Part shown: in pieces, positions 1 through 10,800 of the stretch
Layout of the letters: each line of letters starts with the position of its first letter
Numbering within the stretch: position 1 is the stretch's first letter
NCBI RefSeq assembly: GCF_019059575.1
Contig: NW_024881591.1
Location: forward strand, 496,001 to 560,000
Reading direction: 5' to 3'
Length of the DNA stretch: 64,000 bases
Source: Amphibalanus amphitrite
Lineage: Eukaryota > Arthropoda > Thecostraca > Balanomorpha > Balanidae
The notes under the pieces: generated by a model
Databases searched by the model: none
What the model was told of the DNA's origin: nothing
Seen by the model: only the letters and a program-made list of their open reading frames with translations
Made by a program: the position numbers and the translations under genes

Positions 1-188
1 CTTTGACTGGCTTCCGACCCATTCCAGATACTTACCATTTATATGAATTTCTGCAGCAAGGAAAAATAGCCAAATTGATGCCAAATATCCTTGAAGATGT
101 GCTAGATCTGTCATGTTTTGTACAATTACCTCAATTAACAAACAACCATGTAAAACTTGCAGGTTATCTCACTATGTCCGATTTCTAA
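1..188 (+). CDS. C-terminal end of an unrecognised protein (partial)
   Basis: A frame is open from the left edge of the window and stops at TAA 186-188, giving about 61 residues. The peptide has ordinary globular composition (motifs DTYHLYEFL, EDVLDLSCF, LTNNHVKLAGYL) and no low-complexity or repeat character, so it may be the last coding exon of a gene, or the tail of a transposase, entering from the left. There is no ATG in this part. I do not recognise the family. An intron or frameshift further left cannot be judged. Confidence 0.35.
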   Translation, partial: LTGFRPIPDTYHLYEFLQQGKIAKLMPNILEDVLDLSCFVQLPQLTNNHVKLAGYLTMSDF

Positions 189-1213
189 TGGTGACGACTT
201 TAGGCCACGGATAGGGACTCAGATAACATCAAACATTGCTGCCTAATGAAGCATAGCGAACATGCAAAATCTACTCCTTAGAAGCGCAAGTCGTAACGAA
301 TGTAACGAACTTGTAAGTTGTAACGAACGCTCTAACAGAATGTCGTCTTTCGAACCGCACCAACCACCCCAACTTCTGAAACAACACAAATGACCGCGGC
401 CAATCAGCACAGTACGAATACTACACCATAATCGTCTTTTGTCATCCACATATGTGATGCTTGTAATCTGAGCATGAGCCCTAGTAATTCCGGTCGTGGG
501 TTTATTCCATTGGCGCAGAGCTGCTGATACTCCTTTTCATTGGCTCGCGAGTTATACGGTAAATGCTGTTCTCTGTTCTTTCACTTCCTTGTCCTAGAAT
601 TAAAAGAAAATGTTTTCATTCATTTGTCTAATTGTTTACAAACCTGACATATATTAGAAGAATATTAAATATTATTTGTTCAATTTATTTTATATTTTTA
701 ATAATAAATGATACTTAATTTTAATCACTTTTGTATATTTTAAGCCAATGACATACCACCTGCCGCATCCGGCGCATTTGTCACAACTCCATTGTGCTCT
801 CTCGTATTCTTCTCTCTGTAATCTTCTCTGTCGTCGTTTCAATTGATTTTGGTGAGGGTTAAATATTTTAATTTTTCGGTTGTATGCTAGCTTTCACCTT
901 TGCATGAATGTACGTTATGCTATGACGTCCTTTTAACCCTTTAAACACACGTGTCTGGACAAATTTGGTTTGTTTCGTCTTTCGTCTGCAGACTTTCGTT
1001 TGACATTTTTTCGGCACGCTATTTTTCGTCTGTACATATTTTCGTTCAAACATGTTTTGTCTGCATCTTTTCGTGTGTGCATTTTTCCTCCGACATTTTA
1101 TGCCTGTATTTTTTGGTCTTAATGTATTTTCGTCCAATACGATTTACATCTCCGTACCCACTATTTCAACTCCCAACGTGAAGGTTGAGTGAAAGCATAA
1201 TGCTATTCGACTG
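189..1213. other. AT-rich non-coding stretch with degenerate TTTTCGTCTG repeats
   Basis: No supported gene. Positions 590-740 are strongly AT-rich. From about 950 to 1140 the motif TTTTCGTCTG and variants recur at short irregular spacing; this produces open frames on both strands with phenylalanine/valine- or lysine/threonine-rich peptides, which I read as artefacts of the repeat. Confidence 0.5.
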
Positions 1214-1716
1214 CAGTTGGGGAAACTATGGCAAAATCTGCTATTTTTAGCAGTCTGCTATTTTTGACAGAAATCTGCCAAAAATGGGTACGCATGTGAC
1301 GTCATCGTACCCAAATATAGCAGATTTGGGTACGGCCCCATACAAAAGCAGATCTACACCCTAATTGAAGCAAATGCGCATCAAATGCCTGGCAGATTCA
1401 TGATGAGAATAGTGCTGAGAGTGATCTCTGCTATTTTTGTTCAGATCCGACTATTTTCAAATTCATTATTTGAAAATAGTCGGATCTGAACAATAATATC
1501 AGAGGACATTCTCAGCACTATTCTCATCATGAATCTGCCAGGCATTTGATGCGCATTTGCTTCAATTAGGGTGCAGATCTGCTTTTGTATGGGGCCGTAC
1601 CCAAATCTACTATATTTGGGTACGATGACGTCACATGCATACCCATTTTTAGCAGATTTCTGTTAAAAATAGCAGACTGCTAAAAATAGCAGATTTTACC
1701 ATAGTTTCCCCGACTG
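1214..1716. mobile_element. Foldback (snap-back) element, 249-nt arms around a 5-nt loop
   Basis: The left end CAGTTGGGGAAACTATGG is mirrored by the right end, whose complement reads CAGTCGGGGAAACTATGG. The sequence stays inverted to the centre: arms 1214-1462 and 1468-1716 with loop TCATT at 1463-1467. Both arms have exactly the same length. ACTG lies directly outside both ends (1210-1213 and 1717-1720) and may be a 4-bp target duplication. Mismatches are few and are concentrated near 1425-1440 / 1490-1505. No coding capacity. The CAG..CTG ends recall hAT-type foldback MITEs, but an 8-bp duplication is not seen, so the superfamily is open. Confidence 0.85.
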
Positions 1717-2368
1717 ACTGTGAGGCAAGTGATGTAATAATTCTAATGGTGAAGCAGAGCAGTGCTGAAGGCAATGCCTTAGGAGAGATTACAGGCAATG
1801 GTTAGTCAAATATTAAAGTGGTTATGTATCCGGCTTCAGACTGGCCTTCCCACTGAAATCAACACATTTTGGGACACTGTCTTACTCTTGTCAAATATTA
1901 GTTACTTAGCTGAGATGGTGCCTGAGAGATTTGTAATTAACAATGGTGGAAAGATCAGAGAATCCTTCAGATTTCATCACTGTAAAATTGTATGTGGATC
2001 TTAGAAACTGACCATAATAGTGAAAAAGTCCTAAGCCGTAATTTTAGGCACTTTGCTTCATGTCTTATAAGTTTCCTTAATATTTTGCTACCCAGCAGCA
2101 TGTACCGCCCTCCAGGTAGGTATTTAGTGGTTGGTTGCCAACATCACAATAAGCGATCTGCATTGATGAATACGTCTAATGGCTGTTGAAAACCTTTGCC
2201 GATGTGTGTGCACGAACCCTCTTCTCATTTCTATTGAGTCATATTACAGGTGTGTCTCTGTCATTCAAAGTTATTACACCAAAAGCACATAGGCTAACCA
2301 ACCACTCTTTTGCTGGAGGGCCGTACAGGCTGTCTGCCTCTGCTGACCTCGGGCCACTCTGGCAGGTG
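1717..2368. other. Upstream non-coding DNA and probable splice acceptor of the RGG-repeat gene
   Basis: No coding exon is supported. A pyrimidine-rich run leads into CACTCTGGCAG ending at 2365, a good acceptor directly before the ATG at 2369. The frame is open back to an ATG at 2186, but the composition of 2186-2365 is that of the surrounding non-coding DNA, so I treat it as intron. A non-coding first exon would lie further left and I cannot place it. Confidence 0.45.
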
Positions 2369-3271
2369 ATGAACAGAGGCCGGGGCGGACGCGGAGGACG
2401 GGGTCGCGGCGGGCCGGCGGCCCCGCCGCACCTGATGCACGGTGTGCCGCCGCTGCGGCTCAAACCGGGCCGCGGCCGCTCGCCGCGCGGTCCGGTCCGG
2501 GGGCCGCCGCGCGGCGCGGGCGCGCCGGCACCGCGGCCGCAGCCGCTGCTAGCGCCGCTGCGCCGGCCCCGACCGCTGGTACCGCCGCAGCAGCTGATGT
2601 CCCCCGTGGCGCCGCGGCCGCGCTACCCACCGCGCTCCGCCGCGCCGCGACCCTTCTACGACCCACCGGCCCTGGACGACGGCGGGGCGTACTATGAGGA
2701 AAGCGGTCAGTACTATGATGAAGGCGGAGAGTACTATGAGGAGACTGGCACGTACTATGAGGAGAGCGGAGAGTACTATGAGGATGGCGGGGAGTACTAT
2801 GAAGAGACGGGCCCGTACTATGAGGAGGGCGGAGAGTACTATGAGGAGACTGGCCCCTACTATGAGGGGAGCGTCCCGTTCCACGACGGGGGTGCTCCAT
2901 TCCGCGGTATGGGTGCTCCGAGGCGAGTCAGGGGTGCTCCCATGAGGGCTAGGGGCTCTCCCATGCGAGGAAGGGGTGCCCCCATGCGGGGTCGAGGCGC
3001 TCCGATGCGGGGCATGGGTGCTCCGATGCGGGGCATGGGTGCTCCGATGCGAGGAATGGGTGCTCCGATGCGGGGCGCAGGCCCTCCAGTCCGCGGGAGA
3101 GGCGCCCCACTGCGGGGCAGAGGAGCCTCAGCGCGCGGCGCGGGCACCCCGGTTCGGGGCAGGGGCGCCCCGGCGCGAGGCAGGGGTCGTGGCCGTGGAG
3201 CCACTGCGGCCAGCACAACTCCCCAGTCCAAGACACCAAAGGTACAGAAGAAAACATCCAAAACTGAAAAG
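2369..3271 (+). CDS. RGG/GAPMRGRG-repeat protein, coding exon 1
   Basis: First coding exon of a gene with three coding exons (436 codons in total: 301 here, then 67 and 68 plus stop). The start MNRGRGGRGG is chosen because it follows an acceptor at 2365 and coincides with the sharp rise in GC. Residues 1-110 are Arg/Gly/Pro-rich with RGG boxes. Residues about 108-170 are an acidic array of YYEE(S/G/T)G units, roughly eight copies. Residues about 175-280 are GAPMRGRG/GAPMRGMG units, then a short Ser/Thr/Lys tail. RGG tracts generally bind RNA and are arginine-methylation targets, so an RNA-binding or condensate-forming role is plausible but only inferred. The exon ends in phase 0 at donor AAG|GTGAGA. 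I do not recognise an orthologue. Confidence 0.75.
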
Positions 3272-3371
3272 GTGAGAACCATTTAGAATTACGTTGGATT
3301 TTTATGAGGCGCTTGAGTTGTTTGAAAATAACCTTGCTTATTTAGGTTGCCGGTGGATTTTTTTTTTTCAT

Positions 3372-4040
3372 TACGGAGCGAGCGAAGCGAGCGGAGTCTT
3401 TCCTTAGATTAACGGAAATTTCTGAGTATGAGCGGCCGGCCGGCCGGCCGTGGGGACGCTCTTCAAAAGCTAATATCTTAGGAACGGGACATCCGATTGA
3501 CAAGCGGTCTTCTTTACTGAATGTCACTTGGACGTAAAAGTTCTGTGGTGTGATGGCCACCATGCGTTCTTGCCAACCACCGCACGTGGCGCGTGGTAAA
3601 GTTGGACATTTTTTAAGAACCCCCAAAATTGCAACCTCAATAACGGCACAACGGTTGGGCCGATTGAATTGAAACTCGGTACACAGTTAGGTCTCCATCA
3701 GATAATTCATCTGCATGTGTTAAGGTTGGGGTGCTGCTGCACGTGCGCACGTGCAGGGGTCGTTTCCAGATCTCGAGAACGGCTGGACCGATGGCGCTCA
3801 AATTTGGTACACGGTTAGGGACCAGTTAGTAGGGTGCCGTGCACAAGTCAGTTGGGACCCATTTTGCACGTGCGCACGTGCAGGGTGCCGCTTCCAGATC
3901 TCGAGAACGGCTGGGCCGATTGTGCTCAAATTTGGCACATCGCTAGAGACCGGTTAGTAGGGTGCCGTGCACAAGTCAGTTGGAGGTACCCCCTCGAAAT
4001 TTCGCACGTGCAAGGCCCACCCTCTCGCTCGCTCCGTTAG
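3372..4040. repeat. Repeat element in intron 1, with a 128-bp internal period
   Basis: The intron sequence is bounded by ACGGAGCGAGCGA at the left (from about 3373) and its complement, TCGCTCGCTCCGT, at the right (to about 4038). Inside, a block containing CCAGATCTCGAGAACGGC occurs at 3765 and again at 3893, spaced 128 bp, each followed by a GGTGCCGTGCACAAGTCAG block and joined by CACGTGCGCACGTGCAGG. It has no credible protein. It looks like a dispersed non-autonomous element or satellite-derived insert in the intron. Confidence 0.5.
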
Positions 4041-4300
4041 TCGCCCCATAAGGCGTTATACTGGTTGTAATCTGATTATTTTTTCCTCTTAGTATTTTTC
4101 TGGCTCATTATTGTTTTTATTTTTGTAGACTTTTAGAGTTATTGTTTTGTGGGATTGGCAATGGTTTTGGATCATTGCTTTCACTGCATCTGATTTGCAC
4201 TGTCCTGTAGTGTACTGATGACCTCTTGGCCGTGGTATATCCCGAAACTCCCCTGTGACCCTCCCGAAACTCCCTTATGACCCTCCCTCCCGTCCCTCAG

Positions 4301-4501
4301 GAGCGGGACGCCGGTGACCTGCTGAAGCCGTGGGTCACTCCCGAGCTGCGCGCCGAGATCGAGAAGAAACAGAAGATGCACGAGGCCTCGCGCGAGTCGG
4401 GCGACGCCAAGGACTTTGAGGCGTTCAAGGAGCAGCGCAACAAAGTGACTTCCATGATGCGAGCCGCCAAAATGGAGTATATCGGCATGCACGACGAGGA
4501 G
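4301..4501 (+). CDS. RGG-repeat gene, coding exon 2 (LINE-linker-like charged segment)
   Basis: Bounded by acceptor CGTCCCTCAG (to 4300) and donor GAG|GTGAGAG (4502). It is 201 bp, phase 0 at both ends and open in the frame continuing from exon 1. The peptide has the pattern PWVTPELRAEIEKK, LH-like MHEAS, FKEQRNKVTSMMRAAK, EY. This is the pattern of the charged segment between the endonuclease and reverse transcriptase of non-LTR retrotransposon polyproteins (W-x-T-x-E-L, a basic helix, then RN-x-V-x-x-x-x-R-x-A-K). That resemblance is from motif memory and may reflect recruitment of LINE sequence or chance. It is strongly helical and charged, unlike exon 1. Confidence 0.7.
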
Positions 4502-5117
4502 GTGAGAGAGGCTGGGTGATGGGGGAGGGGAGGGCACCGCTGCCGCTGTGGTCCTGCGGCAGAGAAGTTGGCTTCGGTAACGATGATGCCTTATTACCTG
4601 AAAGTCAGGAAGGTTACCTTGAAATTCCAATTGTACGTAGAGTGATATAAATTGGGGCCTTCTTCTATCGGATAATTTAGAGTTGGCAGAAGGGAAGTCT
4701 ATTCGGCTCTACTCTATGCGTGCAGAAAGCTATCGATGATTCCTCATTTGAGAGTAGAATGTTCGACGTTCCATTTGTGTTGCTATCTCATACATCCCAT
4801 AACTTTGCGAAGCTCTTCAGAGTTTGTTTTCAAAGTGATAGCTTCCGTAAAATGTGCAATGTTTCGTTCGACCCATTTTTTGCTTATTTGTTCTAGGCGT
4901 CTGCATTCTGCATAATGCATTTTCATCGGCCATTTAGTATCTGAATGACCGCCCTTGTCCTTTGTTCATGCAAATTTAGACATTTATTTTTATGGTGCCG
5001 TATCATTTACGGTACATAAAATTCCCGGAAAGGGGTTTGTTCGTTTATACAATCTTATCGCAAGCTACGCTCGATACATTTTCACATCTGACTTTCTGTG
5101 CCCTCCAAACGTTGCAG
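4502..5117 (+). other. Intron 2 of the RGG-repeat gene
   Basis: 616 bp between donor GTGAGAG and acceptor CCAAACGTTGCAG. It is AT-richer than the exons. I see no element or RNA gene in it. Confidence 0.6.
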
Positions 5118-5324
5118 GACATTGGCAAAATCATGGCGGAGGCTGGCGTAATGCAGGCGGCTAAATCTGCCGACTCTAAAACAGAGCCCAAAGCCGCCGA
5201 GCCCGCGGCGGCTGGCGTTAAGACCGAGCCAAAGGCCGAGCCAAAGTCTGAACAGGACACGAACGGCTCCAAGGCAGAGCAGCCCGCCGAAAACGGCGCG
5301 GCGGCCGAGCCGGCGGCCGCCTAG
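5118..5324 (+). CDS. RGG-repeat gene, coding exon 3 (acidic/basic Ala-Lys-Glu tail)
   Basis: Starts after acceptor CCAAACGTTGCAG at 5117, in phase 0, and ends at TAG 5322-5324. After DIGKIMAEAGVMQAAK the 68 residues become a low-complexity tail of TEPKA / EPKSE / AAAEPAAA units. The tail is probably disordered. The change from GC-rich coding sequence to 3'-flank occurs immediately after the stop. Joined to exons 1 and 2 it completes an uninterrupted 436-residue protein, which is the main reason to believe the gene model. Confidence 0.7.
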   Translation, partial: DIGKIMAEAGVMQAAKSADSKTEPKAAEPAAAGVKTEPKAEPKSEQDTNGSKAEQPAENGAAAEPAAA

Positions 5325-6205
5325 GGCTCCGCTCGTGGCCGGGAGGTGTCTGACCCGGCCTCCCAGTGCCCCGTCTCTGTAGCGAGCCGCGACCCCTGAC
5401 CGGTCACACGGCCGGCGGAGTCACCGCGCGGGGCGGGGACCGAAGGGACGGTACAAACTGAGTCACAATGGGATACTCGCTGGCGGTCTGCTAAAACATC
5501 GGCACTGGTGACCAGCCATGCCACTGTGTTCATACATGTCATCAAACCCATCAAATCGTGGTAACGCTGGGACCTTAACCAGCCACTACGCAGACAGCGG
5601 GGTGGAAGTGCGCTAGTGCTCGGAGAAGGCGAACTATTTAACCCGCGCTGGCGGACACGGGCGGAGCGCTGTGTCCGTCGGTGACGGGTCGCGCGACCGC
5701 GAGTACTTACGGCCCTCCCTAGTGTTGAGTATTACCATTGTGCCCCCAACCGGATCGTCTCGGCGCGTTTGTGTCACGGGGTGCCTGCGCGTGGCCCCGT
5801 CCCCGGCCCTCCGCGGCCTTAACGGTCGCGGCGAATACTGCTAGTACAACCGGACGTCGCGAGGCGGCGCTACGGTCGCGGGCGTGTGCAGCACTGCTGA
5901 AAAGGCACCACCATCAAGCCATTACCATTTGCCGTATTTATTGGCTAATGTCGCGATCGAATGCACTTTCTTACCGTAATCATTTTTCTCATTGATTGAC
6001 AATTGTATCTACCGCGAGAATTTCAAGTCCAAAACGACGGGTGCGTAGTTTTAGTGGAGCTGACCATTGCATTTGTGGCCCCGTCGGCCCCGGCAAAACC
6101 GGGTGACGCCGGCCGAGCAATGTCCGCGCTCACAGCTGCATTTCTCAGTGTACATTCGAGGCTTCATTGTGTCCATGTCTGTGTCGCGCTGTCTTAGAGA
6201 ATAAA
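5325..6205 (+). other. Probable 3' untranslated region with AATAAA
   Basis: No coding sequence is supported. A polyadenylation-type AATAAA sits at 6200-6205, about 880 bp after the stop codon of the RGG-repeat gene. Whether the transcript reaches it is not shown by sequence alone. Confidence 0.35.
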
Positions 6206-9200
6206 CGGTGAGGCGCCGGCCGCCGAGGCAGCGGTCGGCACCGCGGCCCGTCCCCCCTGTATTGATCGGTGCGAGTAGGGAGTCTGGGAGGACCGAGCTG
6301 CTATCGCTCGGTCCAGCGCCGCGCACCACCGCCAGCCCGGCAGTAAGTTGCACGCCGGTCGCACAGCGACTGGAGCCCTCTCCCGTCTGTTTCCGATCTG
6401 TCCGGACCCCGGATACAGTTATGTGTTCAATGTCCCCTGTGTCATGGATCGTGGCACTCATGCTATGCCTAAAAACGCGGACAAACGTTATCAAAAATAA
6501 TAATCACTAAAAACATCTCCGCTGATCCGTGGTTCTCATCCCCTAAAGGGCCGCGTAAATAATATGGTGGGACCCGCTAAATTTTCGGTACCGCATGTAA
6601 ATTGTAAGGGGCTTCAAAGAATGATCAACATTCAACATTCAATTTGTAATCGCTTAAAAAAAAAATCATTTTACAGCGGTTTGAGAAATAAGCCCTTATT
6701 CGGACTAGAGGTTGGAGCGGTAAGTTTTCAATTGAGCCGTCCCGCTGGTCCTGTATCAGTGGCGGGGTTGTGACCGGGACAACCGGTATTCCAGAGCAGC
6801 GCGCCTGCCGGCTGACCTGACCTGGTCTATGACCTGAAGAAGCAACACTTCCAACGGAGTTCGACGCTGAGCGGCGGCGTCAACTGACGGCTGCCACGCC
6901 GGGGTGAGTTTCGCTTCGCTTTGGATGCTGCTGCTGGAATTTGAGTGACCGTGGATGAAGCCATGTTGGTGTGCAATGTTGTGAAGGCAAGTAGTTAGCT
7001 GTGTGGTTTTGCCTGTCAACTGTACCGTGTACACTGTCTTTTGTGGCAGACACTTGGGCCGGTACTACCTGTCCCGTTGGACGTAAGCTCCTCTGACTCG
7101 ACTCTTTCTGCCCCGACCGGCAGGCTACAGAACCTATCGGCTGCGGCGATTCCTTCCGCTGGAAGACTGACTCGGCCGGAGACCACCACCGAAGGTCAGC
7201 GAATTGGGGCTGGTCCGTGAAGGGGGTCCGGCAACATCGACAGTTTCGCCATACAGGACCGTCTGACCCCACCCTCCCTCTAGAGGCCAGGAGTAGCATC
7301 AGCTCCCTAGAGCTCGGAAGGGGTGCTCGGGCGGCGGGCGAGGCTGCCCGATGCCTGCCGCACTGCTGCAGTCCGCCGCCCCTCCAAGACAGGGTCTCCT
7401 CCCGTGTTTCACGGAGAGTGCAGAAGTTAAGAGAATGATATTGAGGCCGGCGGCAGGTGTGGTGCAAGATGCGGCAGTTTTGAGATCGCAGAAGGATGGT
7501 GCAAAGAGAGACGAGATCATTGAGAGAATATGGCGCAAGGCCCACAGTGACATCGGCGTACTGATTAGCCCTCTGAGCTTGATTTGTAATACACGTCATA
7601 ACATCAGCAATAGCATTTTCCCTTAACTTTATATGAATAAGAAATGGGCAAATTATGCACGGTGCATACTGCATAGGTACCCCTCTAGTCTCAAGGTGAC
7701 TGTTCGCTACATCGATAATCTGCTGGTGCCCGCCCGTACTGTCCCTCCCAGCCTCCCATTCCCCCCTGCTCCCCCTCTCAGTCGCTCGGCAGTCTACTCC
7801 GCCCCGTCTCCGCTGTCAGTCCGGCGGTGGAATCATCCCCTCCCGCCCGGCCTTGCGTGCGGCCGGCAGTTGCACGCCCAGCATTGGGCGTTACATTTCG
7901 ACAATGAACTGCTCGTAAACGGCCATTTTGCGGCTGTAACAGTCGCCGAAATGGCTGTAAGTGCGCTCAGAGCAGTGCTGGAGGACCACCTTCGGTTTCG
8001 GAGACGGCAGCCAGTCAGCTCGGGGTAGTGGAGAAGAATGCTAATAACGGCTGACACGGAATGGGATGTTCTGAGGAGGACGCTCATTTGCCCCTTCGCT
8101 GTAAGGCTACTCGGTTTCAAAATTTAAATATCAGCAATAAATACTGGTTAACCACTACCTGCAAATTCATCTTTTTGCTGTTGTCTCGCCGTTCTTCTTC
8201 CCTCCTAGTTCGTGTCCCGGCGTGACATCCTCAGGAGCGTAGGTCGGAGTACGGACTGGCTACAGTAGCCGGTTGCTGCACGAATCTCGATGTCTCTCGT
8301 CAGTTAATGACACCGGGACGGTCGCCCGCTCGCTCTCAGTCTGTAGGTAGCGGGGCGTCGGTCCGCGTGTGTGTGTGTAAGTCGGCTAATCCGTCCCCCT
8401 AACGACGCTGCGGTCCATTAGCGCCCGTTAATTGGTCGTTAGGTGGCGCCGCTCAGTCATATATCACCTCGGGCGCGGCGCCCCGGGCCGGTGCCGCGGC
8501 GGTGAGCCTTTCAGGCCGCACCGTGTACGCAGCTTTTTCGGCAGGGGATTAGCGGCAGATGAGAGCGGTGTTGCGCGCGATCGACTGTTTTTATCGGAGA
8601 TGGTCCGCGGCGGCGAGATAGTCTGTTTGGGACGGTGAGACGGGCCGATATTCAGACATTCGATCCGCTGGCGCGTCAGTCCCTCTCTCACCCCCTGTCA
8701 GAAATGGACGCCGATGGGGTGTCATTAGACACATTGGTTGGTGTTTTTGTGGTGACGCTTAAGGTGATAAGCCGGGTGGAAGTCGTCGTTGGATGCATTT
8801 GTCTCTTAGGCCGCAGCTGATCTACCCACGTCTCGTAAAAAGTGAATCTGCTGGCCTACCTGACTGAATCTTTTTTCAAGAGACGTTCCCATTTGGCTGG
8901 GACCGCCATTCGTTCTCTGAGACTACCGTAGTTATTATATCTCCTAACAAATCGATGTGCGGCAGCTGAGGAAACCCTTTTCTTTTTTGTTCCACTCTTA
9001 TTTAGCTCGGGGCGCCCTTCGACGGCCTTCGGAGGCGTCCTGACTCCTTTGAGTCGACCAATTACCGTCTGTGAGGACTCGGGTCGGCCGGCGGTCGCCG
9101 CCGACCGCAGTGTAATTGGGCCGGGGGACGGTGCGCCGGTGCGCGCGCCCGGTCGCACGCCCGGGGCCCGTATATTACGGAGAGGTGTGGAGTGTGGACT

Positions 9201-9608
9201 GGTCACGGCGGCGTCCTCACTGAGATAATCAGCCCGGAGTCGGCCCAGGCACCTGCGGTCGCCGCGGCGCTGACAAATGGACCGGTCGGCCGGGTCGGGA
9301 AAGGGTTCGTAGGCCGGTCTCTCGACCTTGGCCACTTCCCCTGGTCGGCTCCGGCTGTGGAGACGAAGCCAACCTGAGCTGTAAAATGGGCCGGAGCAGG
9401 GAAGGTCCTTTGTGCTACCATGGCTAGGACATGTTTCGAATGTTACGTCGAGAGAAGTCTTCACACTCTTGGGTGCTAGGTGAAAACAGAATCCGAGGTG
9501 TAAGCTAACTTCCCTTTATCTTAGCTATTTTCTATGATGTTTTATCATTCAGGGACGGAGTTCAGTGTTGTTGCATATGACTGCACGGATGCCAAGTAAA
9601 GCTGACCC
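6206..9608. other. GC-rich intergenic DNA, no gene seen
   Basis: Open frames here are short, overlap on both strands and contain no recognisable domain. GC-rich and AT-rich patches alternate. No RNA gene or terminal repeats were identified. Confidence 0.5.
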
Positions 9609-9612
9609 TTAA

Positions 9613-10796
9613 CCCGCGCCCCACTGGGGGGGGGGCTATTTATAGCCCCCCCTCCCGTTTTTCTGCAATAACTTCCAAACCGCTTGACGGATCGACGCCA
9701 AACTTACAGTACCTTTGGCTGCATCAATTTGACACCTTGTGTCAAAATTTGAACTTCGTAGCTACCATAGGTCGGCCGGAAATGACGTCAGAGTGACGTC
9801 ATGTTCGGCCGATTTCGACGCAAAACATTGAACCACGGCAATCGCTCCCAAGAGGTCAGTTTTTAAGCTAGATCCAATTTCTTTGCATGAAAGGACTCAG
9901 AATTGACAGCGCTATCAAACTGCTATCTCGAATTTTCAAAATTTTGAAAATTTCGAAAATTTGATATAATAATATTCAAAATTTGTATTTTTATATTTTT
10001 TTCAAAAAGTTTTTGACTTTTCGAAAAAACCGGAATATATGTGACAGAACGCATGATTATGACTAACTCTAGCAAGTTTTAGCTAAATATCTTCAAAAAT
10101 GGCCAAGTTATACGCATTATTGCAAAAAATTCACAATTATTAATTTTTCAAATCAATTTTTCAGTACGTATTTGACATCGTACACCAATATAAATGGCAC
10201 CATCGTGTTCCTGAGCTCAAACTGCATCCAATAGACACCTTTTTTGTTGAAAAATTTTAACTTCAAAATTTGACCTTTTTTGACCTGAAAGTGACCTGAC
10301 CTAAGCTAAATTCGACTCAAAATGACCTCGAATGACACAGACGACATCAAATTCGAAATCTATGGCCTAAATGGACCATAAAACATGTGTCACGTGACCG
10401 ACGCATGATAAAATATTTTCGTGACCTGTGATGACCTGACCTTGACCTGAAAATCAAAGTAAAAGCTTGGTACCCTCAGGGTATCTAGAGCATCTGTTTA
10501 AGAGTGTGTGTACCAAAAATGAGCCTGATCTGACTTGTAAGACGGCGGCCAGAGCCCAAAATGTGAACAAGCCAAAATGCTAATAATTTTTACTTTGACC
10601 TGACCTGTGACGTCATCGGTGACCTCGAGGTCAATGAAATTAGGTTTCGCTCGACAGTTTTTCCGGGGCTATCAGACGCCGTTTGAATTTTGACGATCGG
10701 CCCAGTAGTTTCGGAGTTAGGAGGGGGGGCTATGAATAGCCCCCCCCCCCCCCCCCCAGTAGGGCGTGTTATACACAGACCCCAGTGGGGCGCGGG
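9613..10796. mobile_element. piggyBac-like non-autonomous element, complete copy (TTAA duplication)
   Basis: TTAA stands at 9609-9612 and 10797-10800. Directly inside, the ends are inverted repeats CCCGCGCCCCACTGGGG and CCCCAGTGGGGCGCGGG. CCC...GGG termini with a TTAA duplication are the hallmark of piggyBac-type elements. Each end has a subterminal G-run/CTAT(N)ATAG/C-run palindrome (around 9630-9653 and 10724-10757). The 1184-bp interior is AT-rich with many TGACCT motifs and has no transposase frame, so it would depend on a transposase made elsewhere. A second copy of the same sequence begins at 14155. Confidence 0.85.
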
Positions 10797-10800
10797 TTAA

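Noticed and set aside
868-1181. Overlapping open frames on both strands
   Set aside because: Translation of the TTTTCGTCTG repeat; low complexity on both strands.
2186-2368. Upstream ATG at 2186 as the true start of the RGG gene
   Set aside because: The preceding sequence has non-coding composition and a good acceptor lies just before the ATG at 2369. Not excluded without RNA data.
2239-3282. Long antisense frames opposite RGG-gene exon 1
   Set aside because: Mirror of a high-GC repeat-coding exon; no independent start context, splice signals or domain.
8856-9464. 202-residue minus-strand frame
   Set aside because: No domain, biased GC-rich composition and an overlapping frame on the other strand; no splice or promoter support.
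9631-9655. A hairpin terminator or structured RNA at the G-run/CTAT..ATAG/C-run
   Set aside because: It is the subterminal palindrome of the piggyBac-like element, present at both ends of both copies.
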